Shown here piece by piece: positions 51,747-59,791 of a DNA stretch of 64,000 bases (position 1 is the first letter of the stretch; each line of letters begins with the position of its first letter). The notes beneath the pieces are model-generated. The model saw only the letters and a program-made list of their open reading frames with translations, was not told the DNA's origin and made no database searches. A program made the position numbers and the translations under genes. Source of the stretch: Acidobacteriota bacterium (GTDB lineage: Bacteria > Acidobacteriota > Thermoanaerobaculia > Gp7-AA8); assembly GCA_021781455.1 (NCBI GenBank), contig JAJXWV010000035.1, positions 1-64,000 of the forward strand, read 5' to 3'.

Positions 51747-52838
51747 TCAGCGGCCGCTGAAGGAAGGGGCGGCGCCCTCGGGCAGGAAATAGAGCGCCAC
51801 GGCGATGATCGCGTACACGGCGAGCAGCTGGACTCCTTCGTACCAGTTCGTCTCGCCGTCCATCACCAGATAGGCAAAGATCGCCACTCCCAGGCCGACG
51901 GCCAGCAGTTCGAATGGCGTGAACAAAAGATCGAGTGGATGGCCGATCGGATAGGAGAGAAAGACGATCAGCGGCGTGACGAAGAGCGCGATCTGCACGC
52001 TCGACTGCATGGCGATGTTCAGCGCCGTGTCGATGTCCCCGCGAAGGGCCAGGACCACCGCGGTGGAGTGCTCCGCGGCATTGCCGACGATCGCCAGCAC
52101 GATGAATCCGAGAAACACCTGATTGAGCCCCCATGCCCGACCGGCTTCACCGACGGCATGAACGAGCTCCTCCGCGATGACCGCCATCAGCACGCTGGCC
52201 ACGAGGAGGAGCGCCACCGCGCGCCGCACGCTCCACTGCTCACCGCCGTCATGAGCGGGCGATGAAAACGTGTTCATCTGCTTGCGATGCGTGATGAAGG
52301 CGAACCAGAGACCGAGGACGTACGAAAGGATCAGCACGACCGACGTGCCGACCGACACCGGGTGGATCAGCTCGGGCTGGTGCACTTCCTGGACGGCGCG
52401 AAAGAAAAGGGCCGGGACCAGCATCGCCCCGACCGCGAGAATCATCTGCCCCGCCTGCGACTCCGCGGAAAGAGCGTTGAACTTCAGCGTGTCGCGGCCC
52501 CACCCGCCGGCCAGGGCCGCGAACCCGGCCACGAAGAGCAGGTTGCCCAGAATCGATCCGCTCAACGACGCCCGCACGACGTTGTCGAGGCCCGCCCGCA
52601 CTGCGAACAGGGCGATGACGAGCTCCGCGAAATTTCCAAACGTGGCGTTGAACAGCGCGCCGTATGTGGAGCCCATCCGCTGAGCCAGTTGTTCGGTGCT
52701 GAAGCCGATCCAGGCCGCCAGCGGGATCACGGCCAGGCAGGCGAAGATGAACTCGACCACCAGGCTCGCCTTCGCCACCTGCAGGCCGATGGCGACCGGG
52801 ATCGTGGCGTAGAGAACCCAGCGGGCGACGCGCTTCAT
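51747..52838 (-). CDS. Calcium/proton exchanger (CaCA family)
   Basis: A 363-residue antiporter of about eleven membrane helices. The two inverted alpha-repeats are plain: GNFAELVIALFAVRAG and GNAAEHSTAVVLALRG, each with the essential Glu. An acidic/hydrophilic loop lies between the halves. It exports Ca2+ against H+ across the cytoplasmic membrane. Single gene, start ATG 52838. Confidence 0.93.
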   Translation of the reverse strand: MKRVARWVLYATIPVAIGLQVAKASLVVEFIFACLAVIPLAAWIGFSTEQLAQRMGSTYGALFNATFGNFAELVIALFAVRAGLDNVVRASLSGSILGNLLFVAGFAALAGGWGRDTLKFNALSAESQAGQMILAVGAMLVPALFFRAVQEVHQPELIHPVSVGTSVVLILSYVLGLWFAFITHRKQMNTFSSPAHDGGEQWSVRRAVALLLVASVLMAVIAEELVHAVGEAGRAWGLNQVFLGFIVLAIVGNAAEHSTAVVLALRGDIDTALNIAMQSSVQIALFVTPLIVFLSYPIGHPLDLLFTPFELLAVGLGVAIFAYLVMDGETNWYEGVQLLAVYAIIAVALYFLPEGAAPSFSGR

Positions 52839-52859
52839 GTGCGGAGTCTATCGGACGAA

Positions 52860-52884
52860 GAGCGCAGAGGGCAGAGCGCAGAGG
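52860..52884. repeat. GCAGAGN heptamer array upstream of the exchanger
   Basis: The left arm GCGCAGA GGGCAGA GCGCAGA is clear. A degenerate opposed arm (CCTGCCTGCGCTC) lies near 52905-52918. The element sits in the divergent gap of the exchanger and the hydratase gene. Confidence 0.7.
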
Positions 52885-52951
52885 AGTCGAGCCGGGGCGC
52901 AGGTTCCTGCCTGCGCTCGGCGCTCGCGTGGCAATCCCGTACACTCCACCC

Positions 52952-53737
52952 ATGGCTTTCATCTCGACCGATGCGGGTGACGCGATCACCACGATCACGC
53001 TGAACCGCCCTGAGAAGCTGAACGCCTTCGCCGGCACGATGCGCGAGGATCTGCTGGCCGCCCTGCGCAATGCGGAGGCCGATCGAGCCTGCCGCGTCGT
53101 CGTGCTCACCGGCGCAGGGCGGGCCTTCAGCGCCGGCGGTGACGTCGAGCGCATGGCCGCCCTGCAACGCCAGGCCGACGTCGACGGCTTGCGCAGGTTG
53201 CTCGACGCCGGGGCCGCCATCGTCACCGAGATCGTCTCGATGACAAAGCCCGTCATCGCCGCAATCAACGGTGTGGCCGCCGGCGCCGGATGCAATCTCG
53301 CACTGGCCTGCGACTACCGCATCGCTTCTGCGGAGGCGAAGATCGGCGAGACCTTCGTACGCATCGGGCTGCATCCTGACTGGGGCGGCACCTGGCTGCT
53401 GCCGCGGCTGGTCGGGTCGGGTCGGGCCCTGGAGCTGCTCGTGACCGGACGGCTGATCGATGCCAGCGAAGCGCTGGCGATCGGGATGATCGACAGGGTG
53501 GTCGCGCCGGCCGATCTGGCGTCCGAATGCACGAACCTGGCGCGTGAGATCGCCACCGCCCCGCCGGTCGCCGTTCGCGGAATCAAGCGCGCTTTGCGAA
53601 GCAGCATGGCCAACGACCTCACCGCGCAGCTGGCGCTGGAGGCGGAGAACCAGACGCGCGCCTTTCTCTCCTCTGATGCTTCCGAGGGAATGACTGCATT
53701 CTTCGCAAAGCGGTTGCCCGAATTTCGAGGCGATTGA
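52952..53737 (+). CDS. Enoyl-CoA hydratase/isomerase-family protein
   Basis: A 261-residue crotonase-fold protein. It has ITLNRPEKLNAF, the oxyanion-hole segments AFSAGGDVERM and AAINGVAAGAGCNLALACDYRIA, and IGLHPDWGGTWLLPRLVG. The position of one catalytic Glu is Asp/Trp-rich (HPDWGGT), so the activity could be hydratase or isomerase. ATG at 52952 is the natural start. No other beta-oxidation genes are nearby. Confidence 0.9.
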   Translation: MAFISTDAGDAITTITLNRPEKLNAFAGTMREDLLAALRNAEADRACRVVVLTGAGRAFSAGGDVERMAALQRQADVDGLRRLLDAGAAIVTEIVSMTKPVIAAINGVAAGAGCNLALACDYRIASAEAKIGETFVRIGLHPDWGGTWLLPRLVGSGRALELLVTGRLIDASEALAIGMIDRVVAPADLASECTNLAREIATAPPVAVRGIKRALRSSMANDLTAQLALEAENQTRAFLSSDASEGMTAFFAKRLPEFRGD

Positions 53738-53776
53738 GCCGGCGCGGCATCTGAGCCGCTGTATCATCGTCCGAGT

Positions 53777-54811
53777 TTGGACGCACGGAAGCCGTTGCAC
53801 AGGCCGTATTTCTTCGAGCTGTTCGCTCTCGCGAACTTCTTCCTGATTGGCGTGCTGCTGCTTCCCCTCACGCCGGCGGTCTTCTTCAGCCTGCCGAAGT
53901 TCGGCATGCAGCTGGTGGGAGTCTTTCTGGCGGAGCTGGCCACCGGCATCGTGGTTCGCCTGGTCGTTGGATGGTTCGACGGCTCGGCACGTCAGTACCT
54001 CGCCATCATCTTCTCGCCGGCGTGGCTGTTCGACACCGCTCGCCTCATCATCTTCGCGATCGTCATCACTCACACATACAGCTGGATCAAGCTCATGGTG
54101 CCGATCCTTCATCCGCACCGCTTCGATCATCAGCTCTGGAACTTCGAGACGAATCTCTTCGGCGGCTACTCGCCGACGGTCCTGTTCTTTTCCCTCTTTT
54201 CCACTGCGAATGTCCTTCGATTCGTCGATACCACCTACGGGCCCGTGTTCATCCTCTCGATGAACATCGCCTACGCCTACTTTCTCTCCGCGCCAAGCCG
54301 TCGCCTGCGCATCGCCTTCTCAGATTCGAATGCGCTGCTGTGGCTGATCGGCGCCTGGATCTACGTGGCAATCCCGACCCTGGGGCCCGCCTATCGCTTT
54401 CACGACCTCTGGCGGCCGTACGCGGCGCTTCTGACCCAAACGCAATCCACGCAGAAGCATCTTCTCGAGAATTACCAGCTCGTCATCAGCCGGTCTCCGC
54501 ATGTCAACCGCGCCGTCGACGTTCTGCTCGGGATTGCCGCCTTTCCCAGCCTGCATGTTGCCTTTGAGACTTTCGTCCTGCTGTGGATGCGTCGACTCTG
54601 GCGTTACGGCGAGATCATTTTCGGCATCTGCGCCGTCTTGATCTTCATCGGCTCAGTGGTGACGGGATGGCATTACCTGATCGACTCGGTCGCGGGAATC
54701 GCGCTCGCGGTTGTGGCCTACTTGCCGGTCGTGAAGGCTTGGCGGATGGGACATTGGCGTGCGCTGAGCCAGGCGCTGAGCGTCCGCTTTGCAGGCGTCA
54801 CCGGTCCATGA
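53777..54811 (+). CDS. PAP2-superfamily membrane protein, paralogue of 50608
   Basis: A 344-residue protein sharing the layout of the PAP2 protein at 50608 (YFLSAPSRRLR, TLGPAYRFHDLW, FPSLHVAF, GWHYLIDSVAG). The start appears to be TTG (53777), as no ATG lies near the family start. Motifs are complete. Tandem-like duplication separated by two unrelated genes and with opposite orientation suggests an old local duplication with rearrangement. Confidence 0.8.
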   Translation: MDARKPLHRPYFFELFALANFFLIGVLLLPLTPAVFFSLPKFGMQLVGVFLAELATGIVVRLVVGWFDGSARQYLAIIFSPAWLFDTARLIIFAIVITHTYSWIKLMVPILHPHRFDHQLWNFETNLFGGYSPTVLFFSLFSTANVLRFVDTTYGPVFILSMNIAYAYFLSAPSRRLRIAFSDSNALLWLIGAWIYVAIPTLGPAYRFHDLWRPYAALLTQTQSTQKHLLENYQLVISRSPHVNRAVDVLLGIAAFPSLHVAFETFVLLWMRRLWRYGEIIFGICAVLIFIGSVVTGWHYLIDSVAGIALAVVAYLPVVKAWRMGHWRALSQALSVRFAGVTGP

Positions 54812-54826
54812 GGCACAGGGCGCGAA

Positions 54827-56476
54827 TCAGCGCATGCGGGCGATGACGAGCGTCTGGTCGTCCTTCTGCGGAGTCCCGGCAGTGAAGGCATCGACGGCGG
54901 CGGCGATGGCATCGCGCACGTCGGCCACAGGCGCTTCTGTGGTTTCGCGCAGAATCCCTTCCAACCGCGCGTTCTCGAATTCGTCGCCTCCGACGTCTTC
55001 CGCCTCGGTGATGCCGTCGCTGTAGAGCACGACGGCCGAGCCTGGAGGAAAGGGCCGCCGCTGCGTGGCGTAGTGAGTGCTGGCCAGGATGCCGATGGGC
55101 AGGCCGTGCGAGCGGATCATCTCCAGCCGGCCGTCGCTGATGACGTAGGCGGGATTGTGGCCGGCGTTGACGTATTCGAGCGTGCCGTTCTCCCGGTCGA
55201 TGGAGACGACGATCATGGTCACGAACTTGTTCTCCGCCGACCAGCGGTGGATGTGCTTGTTGAGCTCGGTGGCGATCTCGCCGAGCTCTCGCCCTTCCTC
55301 GAAGAGCAGCTGCACGGCGGCGTGAAGCGCGCTCACGAGCAGGGCCGCAGGCATCGATTTGCCGGCCACGTCGGCGACGAGCATGGAGAGGACGCCGCCT
55401 TCGCGTTCGAAGAAGGCGTGATAGTCACCGCCGACCTGACGGGCCGGTCGCGCGAGGACGGCGATCTCGATGCCGTCGGGCGAAGGAATCGACTTGGGGA
55501 GAATGTCGCGCTGGATCGTGGCGGCCAGCTCCAGCTCGCGCTCCATGGCCTGCTTCTCGAGAGCCTGCCGATGCAGTCGCGCGTTTTCGAGGGCGATGGC
55601 GACCTGGTTGGCGAAGAGCGAGAGAAGGCGAAGATCGTTGGCCTCGAACGCGGCCACACCGCCGTCGCGGGTCTCGCGGTCGGCCGCTGCGAGCACCCCG
55701 ATGAGGTCGTTATTGCCGCGGATCGGCAGCGCCACGAACGACGAGCAACCGGGGAAAATGCAGTCGGTGTTCGCCTCGAACGTCAGCGGGACACCCTCGC
55801 GCCTCAGTTGTTCGGCGAGCTCGGCATCGAGAAAATCGGGCCGCAGGTCGCCGAAAGAGCGGTAGAGCCGGAAACCCGAGCCCTCCACCAGATAGAGCGC
55901 GGCCCGTCGTGCGTTCGTCAGAGAGATCATCCTGAAGAGAATCTCATCGGCCAGCTCCTCGACGTTCAGCGTCGAGGCGATCGACAGCCCAATGTCGTAC
56001 AGCGACTCCAGCTCCCACAACCGGTACTTCAGCTGGAAGTCTCCTTCCCTCGTCTCCTGCAGCAGCCGGTGGTTCGTGAGGATCGACGTCAAAAACATCT
56101 CGGCCGTCCGCAGGCGGTCCAGCTCCTCGTCGGTGGTGCGATCCTGGTCGTCCCTGGCCAGGGCCACGATGCCGAGGCCTTCGCGCTGCGCGCGGATCGG
56201 AATGATCACGTGCGGCGGCGGGTCGAGTGGGAGTGAGCTCTCCGTCGTGAGTGACGCCGGAACCTCGCTGTCAACCGTTTCCGGTGCCGTGCAGAGCTGC
56301 GTCCTGGCAGCCAGCCGCAGGACCTCGCCGTCGCGCATGTACACGGCCCCCGTTCCGAAAGGGGTATGGCGACCGAAGGCGTCCAGGATCATGGTGCCGT
56401 GCAGAGACGCCGACGCGCGCTCGAGTTGTCGCAGGTCGTGCAGAAAATCGGCGAGCCCGTGGGTCGTCTGTGGCAT
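54827..56476 (-). CDS. GAF-domain PP2C (SpoIIE/RsbU-type) phosphatase
   Basis: A 549-residue protein. Two GAF-like sensor regions fill the first 315 residues. A coiled linker (LEKQAMERELELAATIQRDI) leads to the SpoIIE phosphatase domain with ARQVGGDYHAFF, LVADVAGKSMPAALLVS, LYSDGITEAED and QKDDQTLVIAR. It should dephosphorylate the STAS antagonist encoded next door and so release a sigma factor or other target. The GGDYYD metal motif reads GGDYHA here, a variation to note. It lies last in the module's order. Confidence 0.88.
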   Translation of the reverse strand: MPQTTHGLADFLHDLRQLERASASLHGTMILDAFGRHTPFGTGAVYMRDGEVLRLAARTQLCTAPETVDSEVPASLTTESSLPLDPPPHVIIPIRAQREGLGIVALARDDQDRTTDEELDRLRTAEMFLTSILTNHRLLQETREGDFQLKYRLWELESLYDIGLSIASTLNVEELADEILFRMISLTNARRAALYLVEGSGFRLYRSFGDLRPDFLDAELAEQLRREGVPLTFEANTDCIFPGCSSFVALPIRGNNDLIGVLAAADRETRDGGVAAFEANDLRLLSLFANQVAIALENARLHRQALEKQAMERELELAATIQRDILPKSIPSPDGIEIAVLARPARQVGGDYHAFFEREGGVLSMLVADVAGKSMPAALLVSALHAAVQLLFEEGRELGEIATELNKHIHRWSAENKFVTMIVVSIDRENGTLEYVNAGHNPAYVISDGRLEMIRSHGLPIGILASTHYATQRRPFPPGSAVVLYSDGITEAEDVGGDEFENARLEGILRETTEAPVADVRDAIAAAVDAFTAGTPQKDDQTLVIARMR

Positions 56477-56566
56477 CGGTCGAGGATACTACGGCGGATT
56501 CGTTGGGCTGAGCGGGCAGTCGTTCAGGCCGCCGCTCGCTGCGGCGCACGCCATCGGCCGAGCCGT

Positions 56567-56923
56567 TCAGGTGGTCAGGTCGAGCTCTCTCGAGGCCGTC
56601 TCCTCGTCAGGGTAAATCGAGGCGTAGTTGGCGAGACCCATGATCTGGAAGGTCTTGTGGATGACCGGAGTGAGGCAGCAGAAGGCGATCTTGCCGCCCT
56701 TCTCCATCATCTTTTCGATGATCTCGATGAGGATGCTGATACCGATCGAGTTCACGATCTTGGTCTCGCGAAGATTCAGCAGCAGGGTACGCACGCCGCC
56801 GTCCATCAGCTCGTAGGCGCGGTTTGCGATCTCCTCGCCGCCCACGTTGTTGATGTAGCCCTTCGTGTAGAGGACAGCACCGGTGTTGCGCCGATCGACG
56901 GCCACTCGCAATTCCTCGCTCAT
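56567..56923 (-). CDS. STAS-domain anti-sigma factor antagonist (RsbV-like)
   Basis: A 118-residue STAS protein. After the ATG at 56923 (MSEELRVAVDRRNTGAVLY), the phosphorylation-site segment reads KIVNSIGISILIEII with a candidate Ser, and the fold is complete. It overlaps the RsbW-like kinase gene by four bases. In partner switching the kinase phosphorylates it and the PP2C enzyme reverses this. Confidence 0.9.
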   Translation of the reverse strand: MSEELRVAVDRRNTGAVLYTKGYINNVGGEEIANRAYELMDGGVRTLLLNLRETKIVNSIGISILIEIIEKMMEKGGKIAFCCLTPVIHKTFQIMGLANYASIYPDEETASRELDLTT

Positions 56924-57357
56924 GATTTCTTCTCTAGTTTGACCATGTGGATCGTGGTGCCTTCCGGGCTGGTGGTGATGTCGACCTCGTCCATGTGGGC
57001 CTCGATGATCTGAAGGCCCCACCCGCGTTTATGAGCTGGCCCGAGCTGTTGACGCCGGGATCGCGCCTGCTGCGGATCAAAGCCGCGTCCGTGATCGGTG
57101 ATCCAGATGTCCAGCCGTGGGTTGCCGCTGCCTTCCGAGGTGCCGACGAATCTTAGATACATGCGTTTGTCGGCGCAACCGGAGTGCTCACGAGCGTTGA
57201 TGCAGGCCTCGATGATGGCGTGAGTCATCTCATCGATGCGCTCGTTGCTCATGCCGACTTCGCGGGCGAGATTGCCGGCTGCACGGGCGGCCGCGATCTC
57301 GATGTCCTCGACCATCGGAAGGGTCAACTCCATCTGCCGCTCGGCGGTATCGGTCAT
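56920..57357 (-). CDS. RsbW-like anti-sigma factor serine kinase
   Basis: A 145-residue HATPase/GHKL protein. N-box EACINAREHSG, G1 box ITDHGRGFDPQ and G2 box GWGLQIIEAHMDEVDI are all intact. ATG at 57357 (MTDTAERQMEL) is the family-like start. It is coupled to the STAS gene. It sequesters an unknown sigma factor or other partner when the antagonist is phosphorylated. Confidence 0.9.
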   Translation of the reverse strand: MTDTAERQMELTLPMVEDIEIAAARAAGNLAREVGMSNERIDEMTHAIIEACINAREHSGCADKRMYLRFVGTSEGSGNPRLDIWITDHGRGFDPQQARSRRQQLGPAHKRGWGLQIIEAHMDEVDITTSPEGTTIHMVKLEKKS

Positions 57358-57385
57358 TGTGAAGGTGTCCTGCGGGAACCTTTCG

Positions 57386-57553
57386 TCAAAACGCGAGGAA
57401 GAGGGCCGCGGCGGTCTTGATCCAGTCGGGAACACCACCAAGGCGCTCGAGCGCGAACAGCGCCAGCGTATTGACGGCCAGCATCGCCGGGAGCAGGGAG
57501 TGAGCCGAGATTGCCGATTCCACTTTGGCGCGGGTTTGTGCGAGGTTGTTCAT
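57386..57553 (-). CDS. Small membrane protein, 55 residues, leading the switch operon
   Basis: The product starts MNNLAQTRAKVESAISAHSL and then forms one hydrophobic segment (LLPAMLAVNTLALFALERLGG) and a short hydrophobic end. A GAAGGGA ribosome site lies six bases before the ATG, and a sigma-54 promoter predicts transcription start about 23 bases upstream of it. It is 28 bases ahead of the RsbW-like gene. A membrane signal or anchor for the module is possible; no family is recognised. Confidence 0.6.
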   Translation of the reverse strand: MNNLAQTRAKVESAISAHSLLPAMLAVNTLALFALERLGGVPDWIKTAAALFLAF

Positions 57554-57586
57554 GGGTGTTCCCTTCATTCGTCGGGCCACCCCAGG

Positions 57587-57602
57587 AGCAACGCCACTGC
57601 CA
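57587..57602 (-). promoter_or_regulatory. Sigma-54 promoter of the partner-switch operon
   Basis: On the minus strand TGGCAGTGGCGTTGCT matches TGGCAYR-N4-TTGCW with GG and GC exactly ten bases apart. Predicted start is near 57576, leaving a 23-base leader with a ribosome site. The 160 bases upstream, to the stop of the activator gene, are AT-rich for this genome and may carry activator sites. The neighbouring bEBP is the natural candidate activator. Confidence 0.8.
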
Positions 57603-57762
57603 CACGTCTGCAACCGGATCCATCTGTTCTAAATCGCTGATGCCGTGAAGTTTACACTGCTTCGTCAAGAACGGGTGAGGTTACGGGATATGTAGCATTA
57701 CGCCACACTCATCCTTGTAAAGTGAAATCCGCGGATGTAATTAACACAAAATAAATAGCTTA

Positions 57763-59289
57763 CTAGTGAATGTCCCATTTGTCGTCATATGATGCTTTTG
57801 GGGACATCTCGACGCGACGCCGGTACAGGGTCTTCCGGTCTACCCCGAGGATCTTGGCCGCCTTCGACACGTTTCCCTTCGTCGAGGCGAGCACCCGCGC
57901 GATGTAACGAGCCTCGATCTCCTCGAGCGTCAGCAACTCCTCGCCGCCCACGACTGCCTCCGCGGTCGAGGTTCCCTGCGGCAACAACAGGTCGCCCGGG
58001 TCGATGACCGGGTCGACGGTCAAGGCCAGCGCCCCTTCGATCAGATTCTCGAGCTCTCGGACGTTCCCCGGAAACGGATAGCGCATGATCTGCTGCAATG
58101 CTTCCTGCGTGATGCGCACGTCCTTGAGTCCTTCCCGTTTCCCGTACTTGTCGAGGAAGAATCGGACCAGCTTGGGGATGTCGTCCTTCCGATCCCGAAG
58201 GGGCGGAAGCACGATCTCCACGACCTTGAGGCGGTAGTAGAGGTCCTGGCGGAACTCGCCGCGCTCGATCATTTCTTCCAGGTCGCGGTGCGTCGCCGAA
58301 AGGATGCGCACGTCGATGGGGATGCGCCGCCGCCCACCGAGCTTCTCGATCTCCCGCTCCTGCAGGACGCGGAGAAGCTTGGCCTGGAGCACCAGAGGAA
58401 TGTCGCCGACCTCGTCGAGGAAGACCGTGCCTCCTTTGGCCAGCTCGAATTTTCCCGGTCGAGCCTCCACGCCCGTGGCGACGCCTCGCTCGATGCCGAA
58501 CAGCTCCGATTCGAGCAGCGTCTCCGGAAGGGCGGCGCAGTTGATGGCCACGAACGGCCCCTCCTTGCGCGGTGAGTTGCCGTGAATGAGGCGCGCCACC
58601 ATTTCCTTGCCGGTCCCCGACTCGCCGCGAATGAGGACGTTTGCCAGCGAATCGGCCACTCGAGCCACGAGGTCGATGACCCGCTGCATCTTCGCCGAGT
58701 CGCCGACCATCAGCCGTTCGGAGTGGTCGCGAAGCATGCGCTGCCTGAGTGAGCGGTTCTCGTCCTCGAGCGTTTCGCGCATCAGGTCGAGCCTGTGGAA
58801 CCGCCGTGTGTTGTCGATGGCCGCCGCACCGATGGCACCCAGCGAGCAGAGGAAGCGCAGATCGTCTTCGACGAAGCTTCCGCTCTTCGCCCCCCGTTCC
58901 TCCTTCCCGCCCACCCCGATGACGCCGACGATGACGTCGCCGGCCACCATCGGCGCGACGAGGAGGTCGCTCTCCTGGCCGCCGAGGAAGCGCGCCACCT
59001 TGAGCGAGAGAGGCTCGCGCGAGACGATGACCTGCCTGACCGGCGGCTCGGCGATCAACACCTCCGCTGCCGGCGTCTCGATGCCGAACGCGAAGACGCT
59101 CTGACCGTTGAGCTTCTCGTCGAGGGAAGCGGTGAAGCCGATCGTGGCGTCGAGAACCGCCACGGCGCGGTGCATCAGCTCCTCGAGAAGGTCGCCCTCC
59201 GGCCTCAGCGTGTTCAAGGCCCGGCCGATGTCGTAGAGCGCCTCCAACTGAAGGAGCTTGCGTTTGAGCTCGAAGTTCCCCTGTGGCAT
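57763..59289 (-). CDS. GAF-domain sigma-54-dependent activator (Fis-type) with variant L1 loop
   Basis: A 508-residue enhancer-binding protein. The N-terminal GAF-like sensor covers about 20-165, the AAA+ domain has Walker A GESGTGKE (222-229) and Walker B GTVFLDEVGDI, and a C-terminal Fis helix-turn-helix reads NVSKAAKILGVDRKTLYRRR. The usual GAFTGA loop is GVATGV (269-274). A recognised minority of activators has this variant. It lies directly upstream of the sigma-54-promoted switch operon in the same direction. Its own ribosome site AGGA is supplied by a CTGAGTC heptamer unit ending two bases before the ATG. Confidence 0.92.
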   Translation of the reverse strand: MPQGNFELKRKLLQLEALYDIGRALNTLRPEGDLLEELMHRAVAVLDATIGFTASLDEKLNGQSVFAFGIETPAAEVLIAEPPVRQVIVSREPLSLKVARFLGGQESDLLVAPMVAGDVIVGVIGVGGKEERGAKSGSFVEDDLRFLCSLGAIGAAAIDNTRRFHRLDLMRETLEDENRSLRQRMLRDHSERLMVGDSAKMQRVIDLVARVADSLANVLIRGESGTGKEMVARLIHGNSPRKEGPFVAINCAALPETLLESELFGIERGVATGVEARPGKFELAKGGTVFLDEVGDIPLVLQAKLLRVLQEREIEKLGGRRRIPIDVRILSATHRDLEEMIERGEFRQDLYYRLKVVEIVLPPLRDRKDDIPKLVRFFLDKYGKREGLKDVRITQEALQQIMRYPFPGNVRELENLIEGALALTVDPVIDPGDLLLPQGTSTAEAVVGGEELLTLEEIEARYIARVLASTKGNVSKAAKILGVDRKTLYRRRVEMSPKASYDDKWDIH

Positions 59290-59291
59290 TG

Positions 59292-59368
59292 AAGTCCTGA
59301 GTCCTGAGTCCTGAGTCCTGAGTCCTGAGTCCTGAGTCCCGGTCTCTCAGGACTCAGCACTCAGCACT
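59292..59368. repeat. CTGAGTC heptamer hairpin between two minus-strand genes
   Basis: The left arm (59292-59339) is seven CTGAGTC units, the right arm (59346-59368) AGGACTC, AGCACTC, AGCACT. The stop codon of the following small gene (CTA on the plus strand at 59367) overlaps the arm end and the start of the activator gene is two bases from the other end; the whole intergenic region is the hairpin. Confidence 0.92.
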
Positions 59369-59717
59369 AACTTTTTCCTCTCGCCTTCCTGCACTCTCCC
59401 AGCAGGAAGTCGCAATTCCACTCGTCGTAAAACGCGCGGGACATCGAGTAGATTCTGATGAAGTGCGTTTCGGCCTGATCGTAGCGGCCCATCTTCATCT
59501 CGGTACGGGCCAGAAAATAGAGCGCATGGATGGTCACCGGATCGGCCTCGTCGCGTTCGACAATGGCGCGAAAGTCCGCCTCGGCCTCCGGAAAATTCCG
59601 CACCTGATACGCGCAGAGCGCCTTCGAATAGTCGTCCGCGCCGCCGCAGGTCGACGGCGGTGCGGCCAGTGCGGCGCCGGCGCCAAGCAGCGCAATCAGC
59701 AATGCAATCCGTGGCAT
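59367..59717 (-). CDS. Small exported TPR-like protein
   Basis: A 116-residue protein with a signal peptide (IALLIALLGAGAALAAPP) then a Cys-containing helical region with ADDYSKALCAYQVRNFPEAE, FRAIVERDEADPVTIHALYF and MGRYDQAETHFIRIYSM, reading as two tetratricopeptide-like repeats. Two further Cys (ECRKARGKS and WNCDF) may form disulfides. It is upstream of the sigma-54 activator gene. Function unknown. Confidence 0.7.
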   Translation of the reverse strand: MPRIALLIALLGAGAALAAPPSTCGGADDYSKALCAYQVRNFPEAEADFRAIVERDEADPVTIHALYFLARTEMKMGRYDQAETHFIRIYSMSRAFYDEWNCDFLLGECRKARGKS

Positions 59718-59791
59718 AGTGGACCAGCTCTCGTGGAAAAGAGTACCGCAGTCGGAGCACAGCCACGGAACTGCGAACACCAGGGGGCGCG

